The notes below the pieces were generated by a model. The model ran no database searches. It saw only the letters and a program-made list of their open reading frames with translations, and was not told the origin of the DNA. From contig SBAY01000286.1 of assembly GCA_005239945.1 (NCBI GenBank), forward strand, positions 1-5,103: 5,103 nucleotides of DNA, read 5' to 3'. Below, piece by piece: positions 1 to 5,095 of this stretch. This DNA comes from Nitrospira sp. Lineage in GTDB: Bacteria > UBA9089 > CG2-30-40-21 > SBAY01. Each line of letters begins with the position of its first letter. Within the stretch, counting starts at the first letter, position 1. The position numbers and the translations under genes are program-made.

Positions 1-503
1 CGATTTTTTTCAGAGGTTTCCCAGTCAAATTGGATTTCTGACCCTATCCAATTAGCCCTTATCCGATCTGCACGATCTTCTATGCTATTTGTCCCCTTTT
101 CATAATACCAATCTCCATCAAGAGCATATTGACAATGGTAAATTTTGGCAAGAAGGTTCTTATTCTTATCCAGGGTAGGCGTCCATTTCAATTCTACAAA
201 GTTAGTTCTATCAATAGCTTTGGTGCGAGGGTCATTAAAAACTGTCTTATATTCTCCTGTAGGAATTCCTTTCTCCCGTTTATTTGCCCCAGCCTGAAAT
301 GCCAAATTCTCAAAGGCTAATTTTGTAAGAAAATTATAATTTTGTTCAAAATCACCATTTTCAAAAACACCATTATTGGTTTCTGGAGCATCATATTCCG
401 GAAAATATAAATCCTGTCCCTCACTGTCTAACCAGTTAGCTGAAATAAAGGTATCTAATCCATTGTCAGACACCTTCCCGTAACTAATACCGCCTTTTTT
501 TGA
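1..503 (-). pseudogene. TonB-dependent receptor, beta-barrel part downstream of an in-frame stop (partial)
   Basis: This stretch continues the frame of the receptor plug domain at 504-1070 immediately after the TAA codon, and stays open for about 167 codons to the left edge. Its reading begins SKKGGISYGKVSDNGLDTF and includes SANWLDSEGQDLYFPEYD, NREKG-like KREKGIPTGEYKTVFNDPRT and LLAKIYHCQYALDGDWYYE. The alternating aromatic and polar pattern (NYNFLTKLAF, TNFVELKWTP) is typical of outer-membrane beta-strands. From memory, the DSEGQDLYFPEYD and GIPTGxYxTVFNDPRT motifs recur in a family of TonB receptors with this plug type. No start codon with a ribosome binding site was seen that could make it a separate gene. 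It is therefore the barrel half of a broken gene, or is made only by readthrough. The 3' end lies outside the window. The receptor homology is fairly sure; loss of function is inferred. Confidence 0.75.
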
Positions 504-506
504 TTA
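504..506 (-). other. in-frame TAA interrupting the receptor gene
   Basis: The codons here read GGA AGC TAC TAA TCA AAA AAA GGC GGT. The frame is the same on both sides, and both sides carry receptor sequence, so this is a nonsense codon rather than a frameshift. One base change from CAA, AAA or GAA would create it. A run of seven A on the coding strand (495-501) follows directly, but slippage there would not remove the stop. The other genes here use TAA or TAG as true stops with no in-frame TAA, so code reassignment is not supported. A sequencing or assembly error cannot be excluded. Confidence 0.8.
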
Positions 507-1070
507 GTAGCTTCCATATCTCCCGTTGATTTCCAGTCCATTAACATCTAATCCATCTTTGGTTACTATGTTGATTACACAAAAGAATGCATAAGAACCA
601 AACAAAGCTGAGCCTGGACCTTTGACTACCTCAATCCTTTTTACCGAATCGATATTGATACATAATTCATTACCGGTAAGTCCACTACCGGCGAAAGGGT
701 CATTTATGGGAAGTCCATTAATAAGTATCAAAACTCGCGACATTGTATCTCCAGGGAGACAATATCCTCGGACACCTAACTGCTCATAACTTCTGTTATA
801 AGAAATATAACATCCGGCTATACCGCGCAATGCCTCACTCAAATTAGAGTAACCATATTGTTTAATCTCATCAGCGGTAATTATACTTACAAAGGCAGGT
901 GCTTCTGTAATTTTTTGTTCAAACTTTGCGGCGGCAAATACTACTGGAATATCTGCAAAGAGAAATTCCTCTTCAGTAATTCCACTAAACTTTTCCTCTG
1001 CCCTAACAATATTTGAGGCAGATAAAAACAAACTACAAGCTATTCCTAAGATTAATAAATTTTCCTTCAT
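504..1070 (-). CDS. TonB-dependent outer-membrane receptor, signal peptide and plug domain, truncated by TAA
   Basis: As it stands this encodes 188 residues of a protein that would normally have several hundred. The ATG at 1070 is chosen because AGGAGG (1079-1084) lies 8 bases upstream and the protein then opens with a signal peptide: charged MKEN, a hydrophobic core to about residue 19, and a likely cleavage after VRA (residue 24). A TTG at 1112 in the same frame would add 14 charged residues ahead of the signal peptide and is less likely. IPVVFAAAKFEQKITEAP (41-58) is the TonB-box-like and early plug region. VSIITADEIKQYGYSNLSEAL (61-81), GVRGY (99-103), SRVLILINGLPIND (111-124) and KRIEVVKGPGSALFGS (144-159) are plug-domain hallmarks. 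The usual small residues before VINI are replaced by FFC (162-164). The protein would be exported to the periplasm and outer membrane to take up an unknown ligand using TonB energy. Without a barrel it cannot form a channel. The MCP gene upstream is separated by mobile DNA. Confidence 0.85.
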   Translation of the reverse strand: MKENLLILGIACSLFLSASNIVRAEEKFSGITEEEFLFADIPVVFAAAKFEQKITEAPAFVSIITADEIKQYGYSNLSEALRGIAGCYISYNRSYEQLGVRGYCLPGDTMSRVLILINGLPINDPFAGSGLTGNELCINIDSVKRIEVVKGPGSALFGSYAFFCVINIVTKDGLDVNGLEINGRYGSY

Positions 1071-1078
1071 CTTTTCTG

Positions 1079-1084
1079 CCTCCT
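1079..1084 (-). promoter_or_regulatory. ribosome binding site of the receptor gene
   Basis: AGGAGG on the minus strand, 8 bases before the ATG at 1070. It decides the start in favour of this ATG over the in-frame TTG at 1112, which has no such site and would lengthen the protein ahead of a typical signal peptide. Confidence 0.8.
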
Positions 1085-1146
1085 TGTATTTAGAATTTTC
1101 CTTATGGGACAAAAAGTAACCGTTCAGGTGTCAGTTGCCGGATAAT

Positions 1147-1188
1147 TTCTGCCACAAATTCTGCCACGAAGGCACTAAGACACGAAGA
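1147..1188 (+). repeat. CACAAAG-type dispersed repeat, copy 1
   Basis: Two tandem 12-mers, TTCTGCCACAAA (1147-1158) and TTCTGCCACGAA (1159-1170), lead into GGCACTAAGACACGAAGA. The CCACRAAGG-CACWAAG-ACACRAAG pattern is repeated with changes at 1459-1488 on the other strand and at 4981-5002. Such CACAAAG repeats are, from memory, frequent between genes in many environmental bacterial genomes, and their function is not known. The copy lies between the outer and inner left ends of the MITE-like structure. Confidence 0.65.
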
Positions 1189-1196
1189 TTCATTAA

Positions 1197-1204
1197 GACT
1201 TATA
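1197..1204 (+). repeat. left target-site duplication of the inner MITE
   Basis: GACTTATA lies directly outside the left terminal repeat and is repeated exactly, in the same orientation, directly outside the right terminal repeat (1392-1399). Eight bases is the duplication length known for the IS66 family, among others. Confidence 0.8.
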
Positions 1205-1391
1205 GTAACCGTTCAGGTTGTTTAGGCTATAGGCTGTAGACTGTTAGCTATTGAGTATTGATGACTCAAAATCTTCTCGTTTTCCATGTTTTTGAGTCGC
1301 CATCAAAACCGTGGTTATCAAATTCCCTGAGTTTCATATCATCTCACATACCTCCCCTAAATACCTATAGTCTATCTACCTGAACGGTTAC
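1205..1391. mobile_element. 187-bp MITE, probably IS66-type, with perfect 8-bp target duplication
   Basis: The element begins GTAACCGTTCAGGT (1205-1218) and ends with its exact reverse complement (1378-1391). The similarity extends inward to CTATAGG on both sides (1205-1233 against 1364-1391), giving inverted ends of 28-29 bp with three mismatches and one gap. It is flanked by GACTTATA on both sides. Known for IS66 elements: ends of about 20-30 bp starting GTAA, and 8-bp target duplications. That match is the basis of the family call; no transposase is present, so the element would need one in trans. The interior has no plausible gene. It contains a hairpin with 9-bp arms (GACTCAAAA at 1263-1271 with its complement at 1290-1298). 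It inserted between the CACAAAG repeats of the outer element, and the intact duplication suggests a fairly recent event. Being a transposed element is well supported; the exact family is an inference. Confidence 0.8.
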
Positions 1392-1399
1392 GACTTATA
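1392..1399 (+). repeat. right target-site duplication of the inner MITE
   Basis: GACTTATA, an exact direct copy of 1197-1204, begins at the base after the right terminal repeat. The perfect match on both sides at the exact element boundary is the strongest sign that 1205-1391 moved as one unit. Confidence 0.8.
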
Positions 1400-1458
1400 A
1401 AATTATCCGTTTTATTCCATCCTTTTCTTTCTTCTGCAACTTCAGAGGGGTTTAAAAT

Positions 1459-1488
1459 CTTCTTTGTGCATCTTTGTGCCTTTGTGGC
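1459..1488 (-). repeat. CACAAAG-type dispersed repeat, copy 2 (inverted)
   Basis: On the minus strand it reads GCCACAAAGGCACAAAG followed by ATGCACAAAGAAG. It mirrors copy 1 (1163-1188) across the inner MITE. The pair could form a long imperfect stem with the MITE in its loop, or be the inner arms of the outer element. Confidence 0.65.
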
Positions 1489-1535
1489 AAATTTCCTAAG
1501 TTTTTTCATGCCTACCTGAACAGTAACTAACAAAG

Positions 1536-3788
1536 TTACATTTCTAACTTAAACTTTTCGATAGCACTTTTCAAGTCTTCGGCTAGGGTATTTAATTCAG
1601 AAACAGAAGTAATGGATTGACGGCTGCTGGCGGCAGATTGTTTAGAAACCTCAGCGATTTCATGCATAGTGGAGACAACCTGTTCAGAGGCAGTTCTTTG
1701 TTGTTGGGTAGCTACTGAGATTTGTTTTGCCGACTTGGTCGTCTGGTCAACCATATCTAATATTTCTTCTAATGACTCACCTGCTTTTTGAGCTAATTTT
1801 GTTCCTTCATTTACCTTTCGGATATCTTCTTCTATGGCCATAACTGAGGCAGAGGCTAAAGATTGGATTTCAGTAACTATTTCTTTGATTGTTTTAGTAG
1901 AGCCGACCACATTTTCAGCTAATTTTTTCACTTCAACGGCCACGACAGCAAATCCTTTGCCAGCCTCACCAGCGCGAGAGGCCTCAATAGCGGCATTGAA
2001 GGCAATGAGTTTTGTTTCTGCGGCGATATTATTGATAATCTCCAGTATCTCACCTATTTTCTGAGATTTTTCACCTAAGGTCAAGATGCGTCGGGCCCCA
2101 GCTTCGGTAGTTTCCTTTATCTTTTCCATACTGGTAATTACATTTTGAACACCATCCTGTCCTATTTGAGCACTTCGTAAGGTCTCTTCGGCTATTTTTG
2201 CCACGGCATCCGCGTTTTCGGCTATTTGTTTTGAAGTACTTGATAATTCCTCTACGGTAACGGTGACTTGAGAGACCGCGGCGGCTTGTTCATTAGCGCC
2301 ACTTGACTGTTCCTGAGCTGTAGCTAAAATTTCACTGCCACCAGAACTTATCTGAAGTGCTGCCTCTTTTATCTGGTAAATTAACTTTCTTAAATCCTCT
2401 ACCATCTTATTAATGGCAGATACTAATTGTGAAAGCTCTTCTCTTTGTATATTTACTGTTTGGGTCAGGTCACCATGAGCTGTATTCTCTACTATCCTGG
2501 CCAATTCCTTAATATTATTCTGCAACTCCTTTTTCTCCACGGCACGAGATTGAGCAAAGGTATGTATGTCTTCCATAGAACTGCGTAAATTATTCATCAT
2601 TCGATTAAAGATATTAGCTAAAACACCTATTTCATCGCTTGTAGCTACCGTGACTACATGAGACATATCCCCATCTGCAATCTGCTGACTACTCTTTATT
2701 AAATCATGCACAGGAATAGTTATATCAGTAGTGATAAAATAGGCATAAATATACCCTACCACAAAAATAATCACGGTAAAAAGTAGTAATAAACTCCACA
2801 TTTGATTAATGGGTGCATCAAAATCTTTCAGGTAACATACCGTTCCAAATATCCAATGTCTTTCTTTGATTGGTGTATGGGCAATGAAAAGCCCCTCGGC
2901 TACATCTTCTTTATCCCCGGGACCAATGATATTAAGTAATTTAATAAGTGGTAAGTCCTTTTGTCCCTTGATGATATATTCCTTTTTTTCATCCAATAGA
3001 AAGGAAAAACCGGTATTTCCTAATTTAGTATCATTGACTAACTTTGTCAGAGAATCTAAGTCTGTTTTACCTAATTCATTGAGCAGGCTAATCTTGTCTG
3101 CGGCATCACTAACTAATTGTTTTGCCTCAATCTTTATCCTATTTTCTATGATATTAGCCGAAAAATTAATAAACATGACCGAGCCTAAGAACAAAGACAA
3201 AAACATCAATGATTGCACAGCTACCTGGGTTTTAAAACCAATACCCAAGCCTACATTCTGTTTTTTTTCTTCTGCATATTCTGAGGCATAGACAAGACGA
3301 AGTATGGGTTCACGAAATCTAATGGTTAAATAAAAGAGAATGATAGAGACATTTACCGAATTAACGAAGGTGCTTAAAAAAATAGCCACTGATTCCCATA
3401 TAGAGAGATGTCCATAAACAGCTCGCATCCAGGCCCCGGCAGAAAGCCCAATAATAAATGTAGTTATAAACTCTAAAACTACTATTCTTCTTGGAATCTG
3501 GACAAGGGATTCTTTTGCTTCTCTTGCCGATTCTTGCGTTGCCTTTCCGTCCTTTTCCTCCATCTCTACTAAAAAGTGGGTGATGGGTCTAAACCACCTG
3601 TTAATTAACCACATAGCCAAACCAATCAATATTGGCGTTTCGATAGCAGTGATGGTCAATAATATCCTTAAACGCTCAGGGGTAAATTTAATGGATAGTA
3701 AGGTATACACCGCATTAATAATTACCCCAATGACCATAAAAATTGCTACCGCATACATTATTTTTTTTCTAACTGTTTTTTTTAACAT
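1536..3788 (-). CDS. methyl-accepting chemotaxis protein with multi-span N-terminus and Cache-like sensor
   Basis: A chemoreceptor of 750 residues, longer than the usual 500-650. AGGAGG (3796-3801) lies 7 bases before the ATG. Predicted membrane spans are at about 11-33, 40-64, 101-123, 131-157, 186-213 and 328-351. The first four form two two-span units, each ending in an FRxPI or FREPI linker (66-69, 158-162). A region of about 110 residues (214-327) between spans 5 and 6 contains GNTGFSFLLDEKKEYIIKG (257-275) and ends near RHWIFGTVCYL, which resembles small Cache-type periplasmic sensor domains. HAMP follows at about 352-405 (P359, DEIG 385-388), then a second HAMP-like segment at about 425-470, then the coiled-coil signalling domain at about 480-745. 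Its hairpin tip reads ETKLIAFNAAIEASRAGEAG (591-610), against the common QTNLLALNAAIEAARAGE. No C-terminal NWxxF CheR tether is seen. It sits last in an operon with two CheW-type genes and would signal through CheW to a CheA encoded elsewhere. The ligand is unknown. MCP identity is very sure; the sensor fold is inferred. Confidence 0.95.
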   Translation of the reverse strand: MLKKTVRKKIMYAVAIFMVIGVIINAVYTLLSIKFTPERLRILLTITAIETPILIGLAMWLINRWFRPITHFLVEMEEKDGKATQESAREAKESLVQIPRRIVVLEFITTFIIGLSAGAWMRAVYGHLSIWESVAIFLSTFVNSVNVSIILFYLTIRFREPILRLVYASEYAEEKKQNVGLGIGFKTQVAVQSLMFLSLFLGSVMFINFSANIIENRIKIEAKQLVSDAADKISLLNELGKTDLDSLTKLVNDTKLGNTGFSFLLDEKKEYIIKGQKDLPLIKLLNIIGPGDKEDVAEGLFIAHTPIKERHWIFGTVCYLKDFDAPINQMWSLLLLFTVIIFVVGYIYAYFITTDITIPVHDLIKSSQQIADGDMSHVVTVATSDEIGVLANIFNRMMNNLRSSMEDIHTFAQSRAVEKKELQNNIKELARIVENTAHGDLTQTVNIQREELSQLVSAINKMVEDLRKLIYQIKEAALQISSGGSEILATAQEQSSGANEQAAAVSQVTVTVEELSSTSKQIAENADAVAKIAEETLRSAQIGQDGVQNVITSMEKIKETTEAGARRILTLGEKSQKIGEILEIINNIAAETKLIAFNAAIEASRAGEAGKGFAVVAVEVKKLAENVVGSTKTIKEIVTEIQSLASASVMAIEEDIRKVNEGTKLAQKAGESLEEILDMVDQTTKSAKQISVATQQQRTASEQVVSTMHEIAEVSKQSAASSRQSITSVSELNTLAEDLKSAIEKFKLEM

Positions 3789-3795
3789 TTTCTTA

Positions 3796-3801
3796 CCTCC
3801 T
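3796..3801 (-). promoter_or_regulatory. ribosome binding site of the MCP gene
   Basis: A full AGGAGG on the minus strand, 7 bases from the ATG at 3788. It is the strongest site of the three chemosensory genes, fitting a receptor needed in more copies than its couplers. Confidence 0.85.
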
Positions 3802-3826
3802 GAATTCTGTAAATTAGACTTGTATT

Positions 3827-4225
3827 TTAATTCCCTACTAATTTCCTGACATCTAACAACGGAATTAACTCGTGCTCTACCTGTGCTATTGCCCAGAAAT
3901 AATCTCTTTGGGCGGTTTTTTTTATAAATGCAGGAACTACTCTCACCTTATCTAAACTTAAAGCCAAAATTCTTGAAATCTCGTCTACCAAAAGCCCTTT
4001 TTTAATTCCATCCAATTCAATAATAATAATAATTTCTTTTTTACCCTTCTGCTTGTGACTGTTCAGCATAAAATAAGCATCTAAATCTATAATAGGGATT
4101 TGCGACCCTTTATCTTTCTTTATAGATGCTGAAACTTGTTTTGCTGAAAGAATTTTGTTTATCGATTTAATCTCAACCCCAAATTGTTGATTTTGTATCC
4201 TGAAAAAAATCAACTCAATTTCCAT
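3827..4225 (-). CDS. reduced CheW-like coupling protein
   Basis: A protein of 132 residues, shorter and more divergent than the neighbouring CheW. FFRIQNQQFGVEIKSINKIL (7-26) matches the first CheW strand region, IPIIDL (43-48) the central IPVVDL motif, and KKGLLVDEISRIL (75-87) the GYLVDEIMDIV region. IPLLDVRKLV (121-130) is the closing strand. About ten residues around the canonical VPGSxxYIxGVxNxRG segment are missing, and the conserved arginine of NxRG is replaced by lysine (K39), so receptor and kinase contacts may differ. The ATG at 4225 is preferred because AAAGAG lies 8 bases before it; a GTG at 4234 would add three residues but has no spaced site. The gene begins 30 bases after cheW and ends 38 bases before the MCP, so it is almost surely cotranscribed. 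It could be an array-modulating paralogue of CheW or a decaying duplicate. CheW-domain membership is fairly sure, the role is not. Confidence 0.8.
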   Translation of the reverse strand: MEIELIFFRIQNQQFGVEIKSINKILSAKQVSASIKKDKGSQIPIIDLDAYFMLNSHKQKGKKEIIIIIELDGIKKGLLVDEISRILALSLDKVRVVPAFIKKTAQRDYFWAIAQVEHELIPLLDVRKLVGN

Positions 4226-4255
4226 AATTTTCACTCTTTTAAAAATAAACTATTC

Positions 4256-4750
4256 CTACATATTCTTTAGCTCTAATATCGCCATTAATCTATCGCCAAT
4301 CTGAACTTCCCCTTTAATATATTTAGCCTTGTTTTTTTCCAGGGTAGATGGTGGAGGATTAATCTTGTTTGGTAAAATATGGACAATATCCATTATCTCA
4401 TCTACTAAATAACCAATTTTACAGGCAGCAGATGTAGTTGTTGATTGACCTTGTATTTCTATGATTATAATTCGTGTATTATCTGAAAATACTATATCAG
4501 GTAATTCAAGTAATTTGCCTAAATCAACAACTGGGATGACCATTCCCCTGACATTCATTACCCCTTTTATATAGTTAGCACTGCCTGGCACATAAGTAAT
4601 TCTACATGGCTTTATAATCTCTCTAATATCACTAATATCAATTCCATATAGCCCATTGGATAATAAAAAACTAACCATTTGAATGGTATCCTCTTCTTTT
4701 TCTACAACATCATTAGCTAAATCTTCTAATATATTAATGTTACTATTCAT
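4256..4750 (-). CDS. cheW: CheW chemotaxis coupling protein
   Basis: A 164-residue cytoplasmic scaffold that links chemoreceptors to the CheA kinase. After an acidic leader of about 22 residues, the single CheW domain shows MVSFLLSNGLYGIDISDIRE (25-44), YVPGSANYIKGVMNVRGMVI (53-72) followed by PVVDL (73-77), GYLVDEIMDIV (113-123) and KINPPP (129-134). YIKGEVQIGDRLMAILELKN (144-163) closes the fold. The NxRG arginine (R68), the position known in E. coli CheW to matter for receptor binding, is present. Length is normal for the family. The ATG at 4750 has GAGG (4759-4762) 8 bases upstream. It is the first gene of the cheW / cheW-like / MCP operon. A CheV-like response-regulator domain is absent, so this is a plain CheW. 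cheA is not in the window. Confidence 0.95.
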   Translation of the reverse strand: MNSNINILEDLANDVVEKEEDTIQMVSFLLSNGLYGIDISDIREIIKPCRITYVPGSANYIKGVMNVRGMVIPVVDLGKLLELPDIVFSDNTRIIIIEIQGQSTTTSAACKIGYLVDEIMDIVHILPNKINPPPSTLEKNKAKYIKGEVQIGDRLMAILELKNM

Positions 4751-4765
4751 TACAACATCCTCGTA

Positions 4766-4825
4766 TAATTAAAAATTCTTTTCTCTTTCCTCAATTTTTA
4801 ATTTTTAATTCATAATTTTTAATTA
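4766..4825. repeat. AT-rich inverted repeat upstream of cheW
   Basis: TAATTAAAAATT (4766-4777) and its exact complement AATTTTTAATTA (4814-4825) face each other across 36 bases, and further AATTTTT units lie between (4793-4809). It starts 16 bases before the cheW start, so a hairpin in the leader RNA or a DNA bend could affect expression. Low complexity makes chance similarity plausible. Confidence 0.45.
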
Positions 4826-4897
4826 CTCAACCTCTTTTAAGAAAAAGTGAAAAGTGAAAATCTCATCCTTTTATATTTTTTCACTTTTAGTTTGAGT
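4825..4897. repeat. imperfect palindromic element with GTGAAAA arms
   Basis: AAAAGTGAAAA (4850-4860) pairs exactly with TTTTCACTTTT (4878-4888) over a 17-base loop. ACTCAA (4825-4830) and TTGAGT (4892-4897) form an outer matching pair. The whole is about 73 bp and bounded by TA on both sides. It may be a small palindromic repeat or a MITE relic, or a transcript-end hairpin for something to the right. No flanking duplication longer than 2 bp is visible. Confidence 0.45.
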
Positions 4898-4980
4898 ATA
4901 TCCAATTGCTGATATATCAGTTATTAGTCGAATGGCACTGACTTAAGCACTATAGCCATCTATTCTATCGCAGTATCTTT

Positions 4981-5002
4981 AACCACAAAGGACACAAAGA
5001 AT
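4981..5002 (+). repeat. CACAAAG-type dispersed repeat, copy 3
   Basis: AACCACAAAGGACACAAAGA followed by AT, the same family as the copies at 1163-1188 and 1459-1488. It ends 5 bases from the inferred intron boundary, so it forms nearly all of the visible 3' exon of the group II intron. Confidence 0.65.
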
Positions 5003-5007
5003 CTTCA

Positions 5008-5059
5008 GTAGAGTAGAGGCAGAATCCCTGAACTATCATTCGTTTCATCTGCCCCCCTC
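5008..5059 (-). ncRNA. group II intron domain VI with bulged branch-point A
   Basis: A nine-pair helix joins 5048-5056 (AGACGGGGG read inward) with 5015-5023 (TCTGCCTCT on the minus strand), including two G-U pairs. An unpaired A at 5014 follows, and then three more pairs (5057-5059 with 5011-5013). The A is the seventh base from the 3' end, as expected for the lariat branch point. The distal part (5024-5047) is a loop with a possible TGAA/TTCA stem. Confidence 0.85.
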
Positions 5060-5062
5060 ATC

Positions 5063-5095
5063 AAACCGTGCGTGCGGTTTTCCCGCACACGGCTT
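5063..5095 (-). ncRNA. group II intron domain V
   Basis: The minus strand reads AAGCCGTGT at 5087-5095 and GCACGGTTT at 5063-5071, which pair over nine positions and contain the catalytic AGC triad. A two-base AC bulge (5072-5073) follows, then a GCGG/CCGC stem with a GAAAA loop. At 33 bases it is one short of the common 34-base form, with the difference in the apical stem-loop. Three bases (5060-5062) link it to domain VI. Confidence 0.85.

Larger units (their letters stand above)
1116..1527. mobile_element. older outer element or remnant with GTAAC-type ends, interrupted by the inner MITE
   Basis: The 14-bp end GTAACCGTTCAGGT of the inner MITE occurs again at 1116-1129 in the same orientation. 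A diverged copy lies inverted at 1514-1527 (reading GTTACTGTTCAGGT on the minus strand, two mismatches). Inside each outer end, after 21-25 bases, lies GCCACAAA and then a CACAAAG-type repeat, so the two arms are roughly mirror images. Removing the inner element and one copy of its duplication leaves about 217 bp, close in size to the inner element. No clean 8-bp duplication flanks the outer pair (GACAAAAA on the left, TAACAAAG on the right), so it is either old or formed by other rearrangements. There is no transposase. The two outer ends lie between the MCP stop and the receptor ribosome binding site. Confidence 0.5.
4751..5007. other. gene-free leader between the group II intron and cheW
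   Basis: I see no coding region here. From cheW outward it holds the GAGG ribosome binding site (4759-4762), a very AT-rich stretch with AATTTTT tandem units and a 12-bp inverted repeat, a second inverted repeat with AAAAGTGAAAA arms, the 12-bp palindrome CTGATATATCAG (4909-4920), and the CACAAAG repeat next to the intron. The operon promoter must lie here or further right. A weak candidate on the minus strand is TTGAGT (4825-4830), 17 bases, then TAAAAA (4802-4807), each matching the sigma-70 consensus at four of six positions. In such AT-rich DNA that match is poor evidence. Confidence 0.5.

Noticed and set aside
129..320. Short plus-strand open frame opposite the receptor barrel
   Set aside because: The minus strand carries recognisable receptor sequence here, and the short frame has no ribosome binding site or family resemblance.
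495..501. Run of seven A/T next to the receptor stop as a phase-variation tract or programmed frameshift
   Set aside because: The coding frame is identical on both sides and the stop comes before the run, so slippage there would not restore the protein.
1263..1298. GACTCAAAA hairpin inside the MITE as a terminator
   Set aside because: The loop is 18 bases and neither strand has a T run after the stem; it is better read as internal structure of the element.
1113..1535. CRISPR-like array from the four GTAACCGTTCAGGT copies
   Set aside because: The copies are in two orientations with uneven spacing, and the inner pair has a target duplication, which fits transposon ends and not an array.
1523..1539. 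GTAACT/AGTTAC hairpin at the MCP stop as a terminator
   Set aside because: The stem is only six pairs, no T run follows, and it overlaps the stop codon and the decayed element end.
2866..3291. Open frame on the plus strand opposite the MCP (also those at 1834-2064 and 3580-3849)
   Set aside because: They lie antisense to a certain chemoreceptor gene and show no domain or credible protein composition of their own.
4909..4920. CTGATATATCAG palindrome as an operator
   Set aside because: It is a perfect 12-bp palindrome, but it is about 160 bases from the cheW start, occurs once, and such AT-rich palindromes arise easily by chance.
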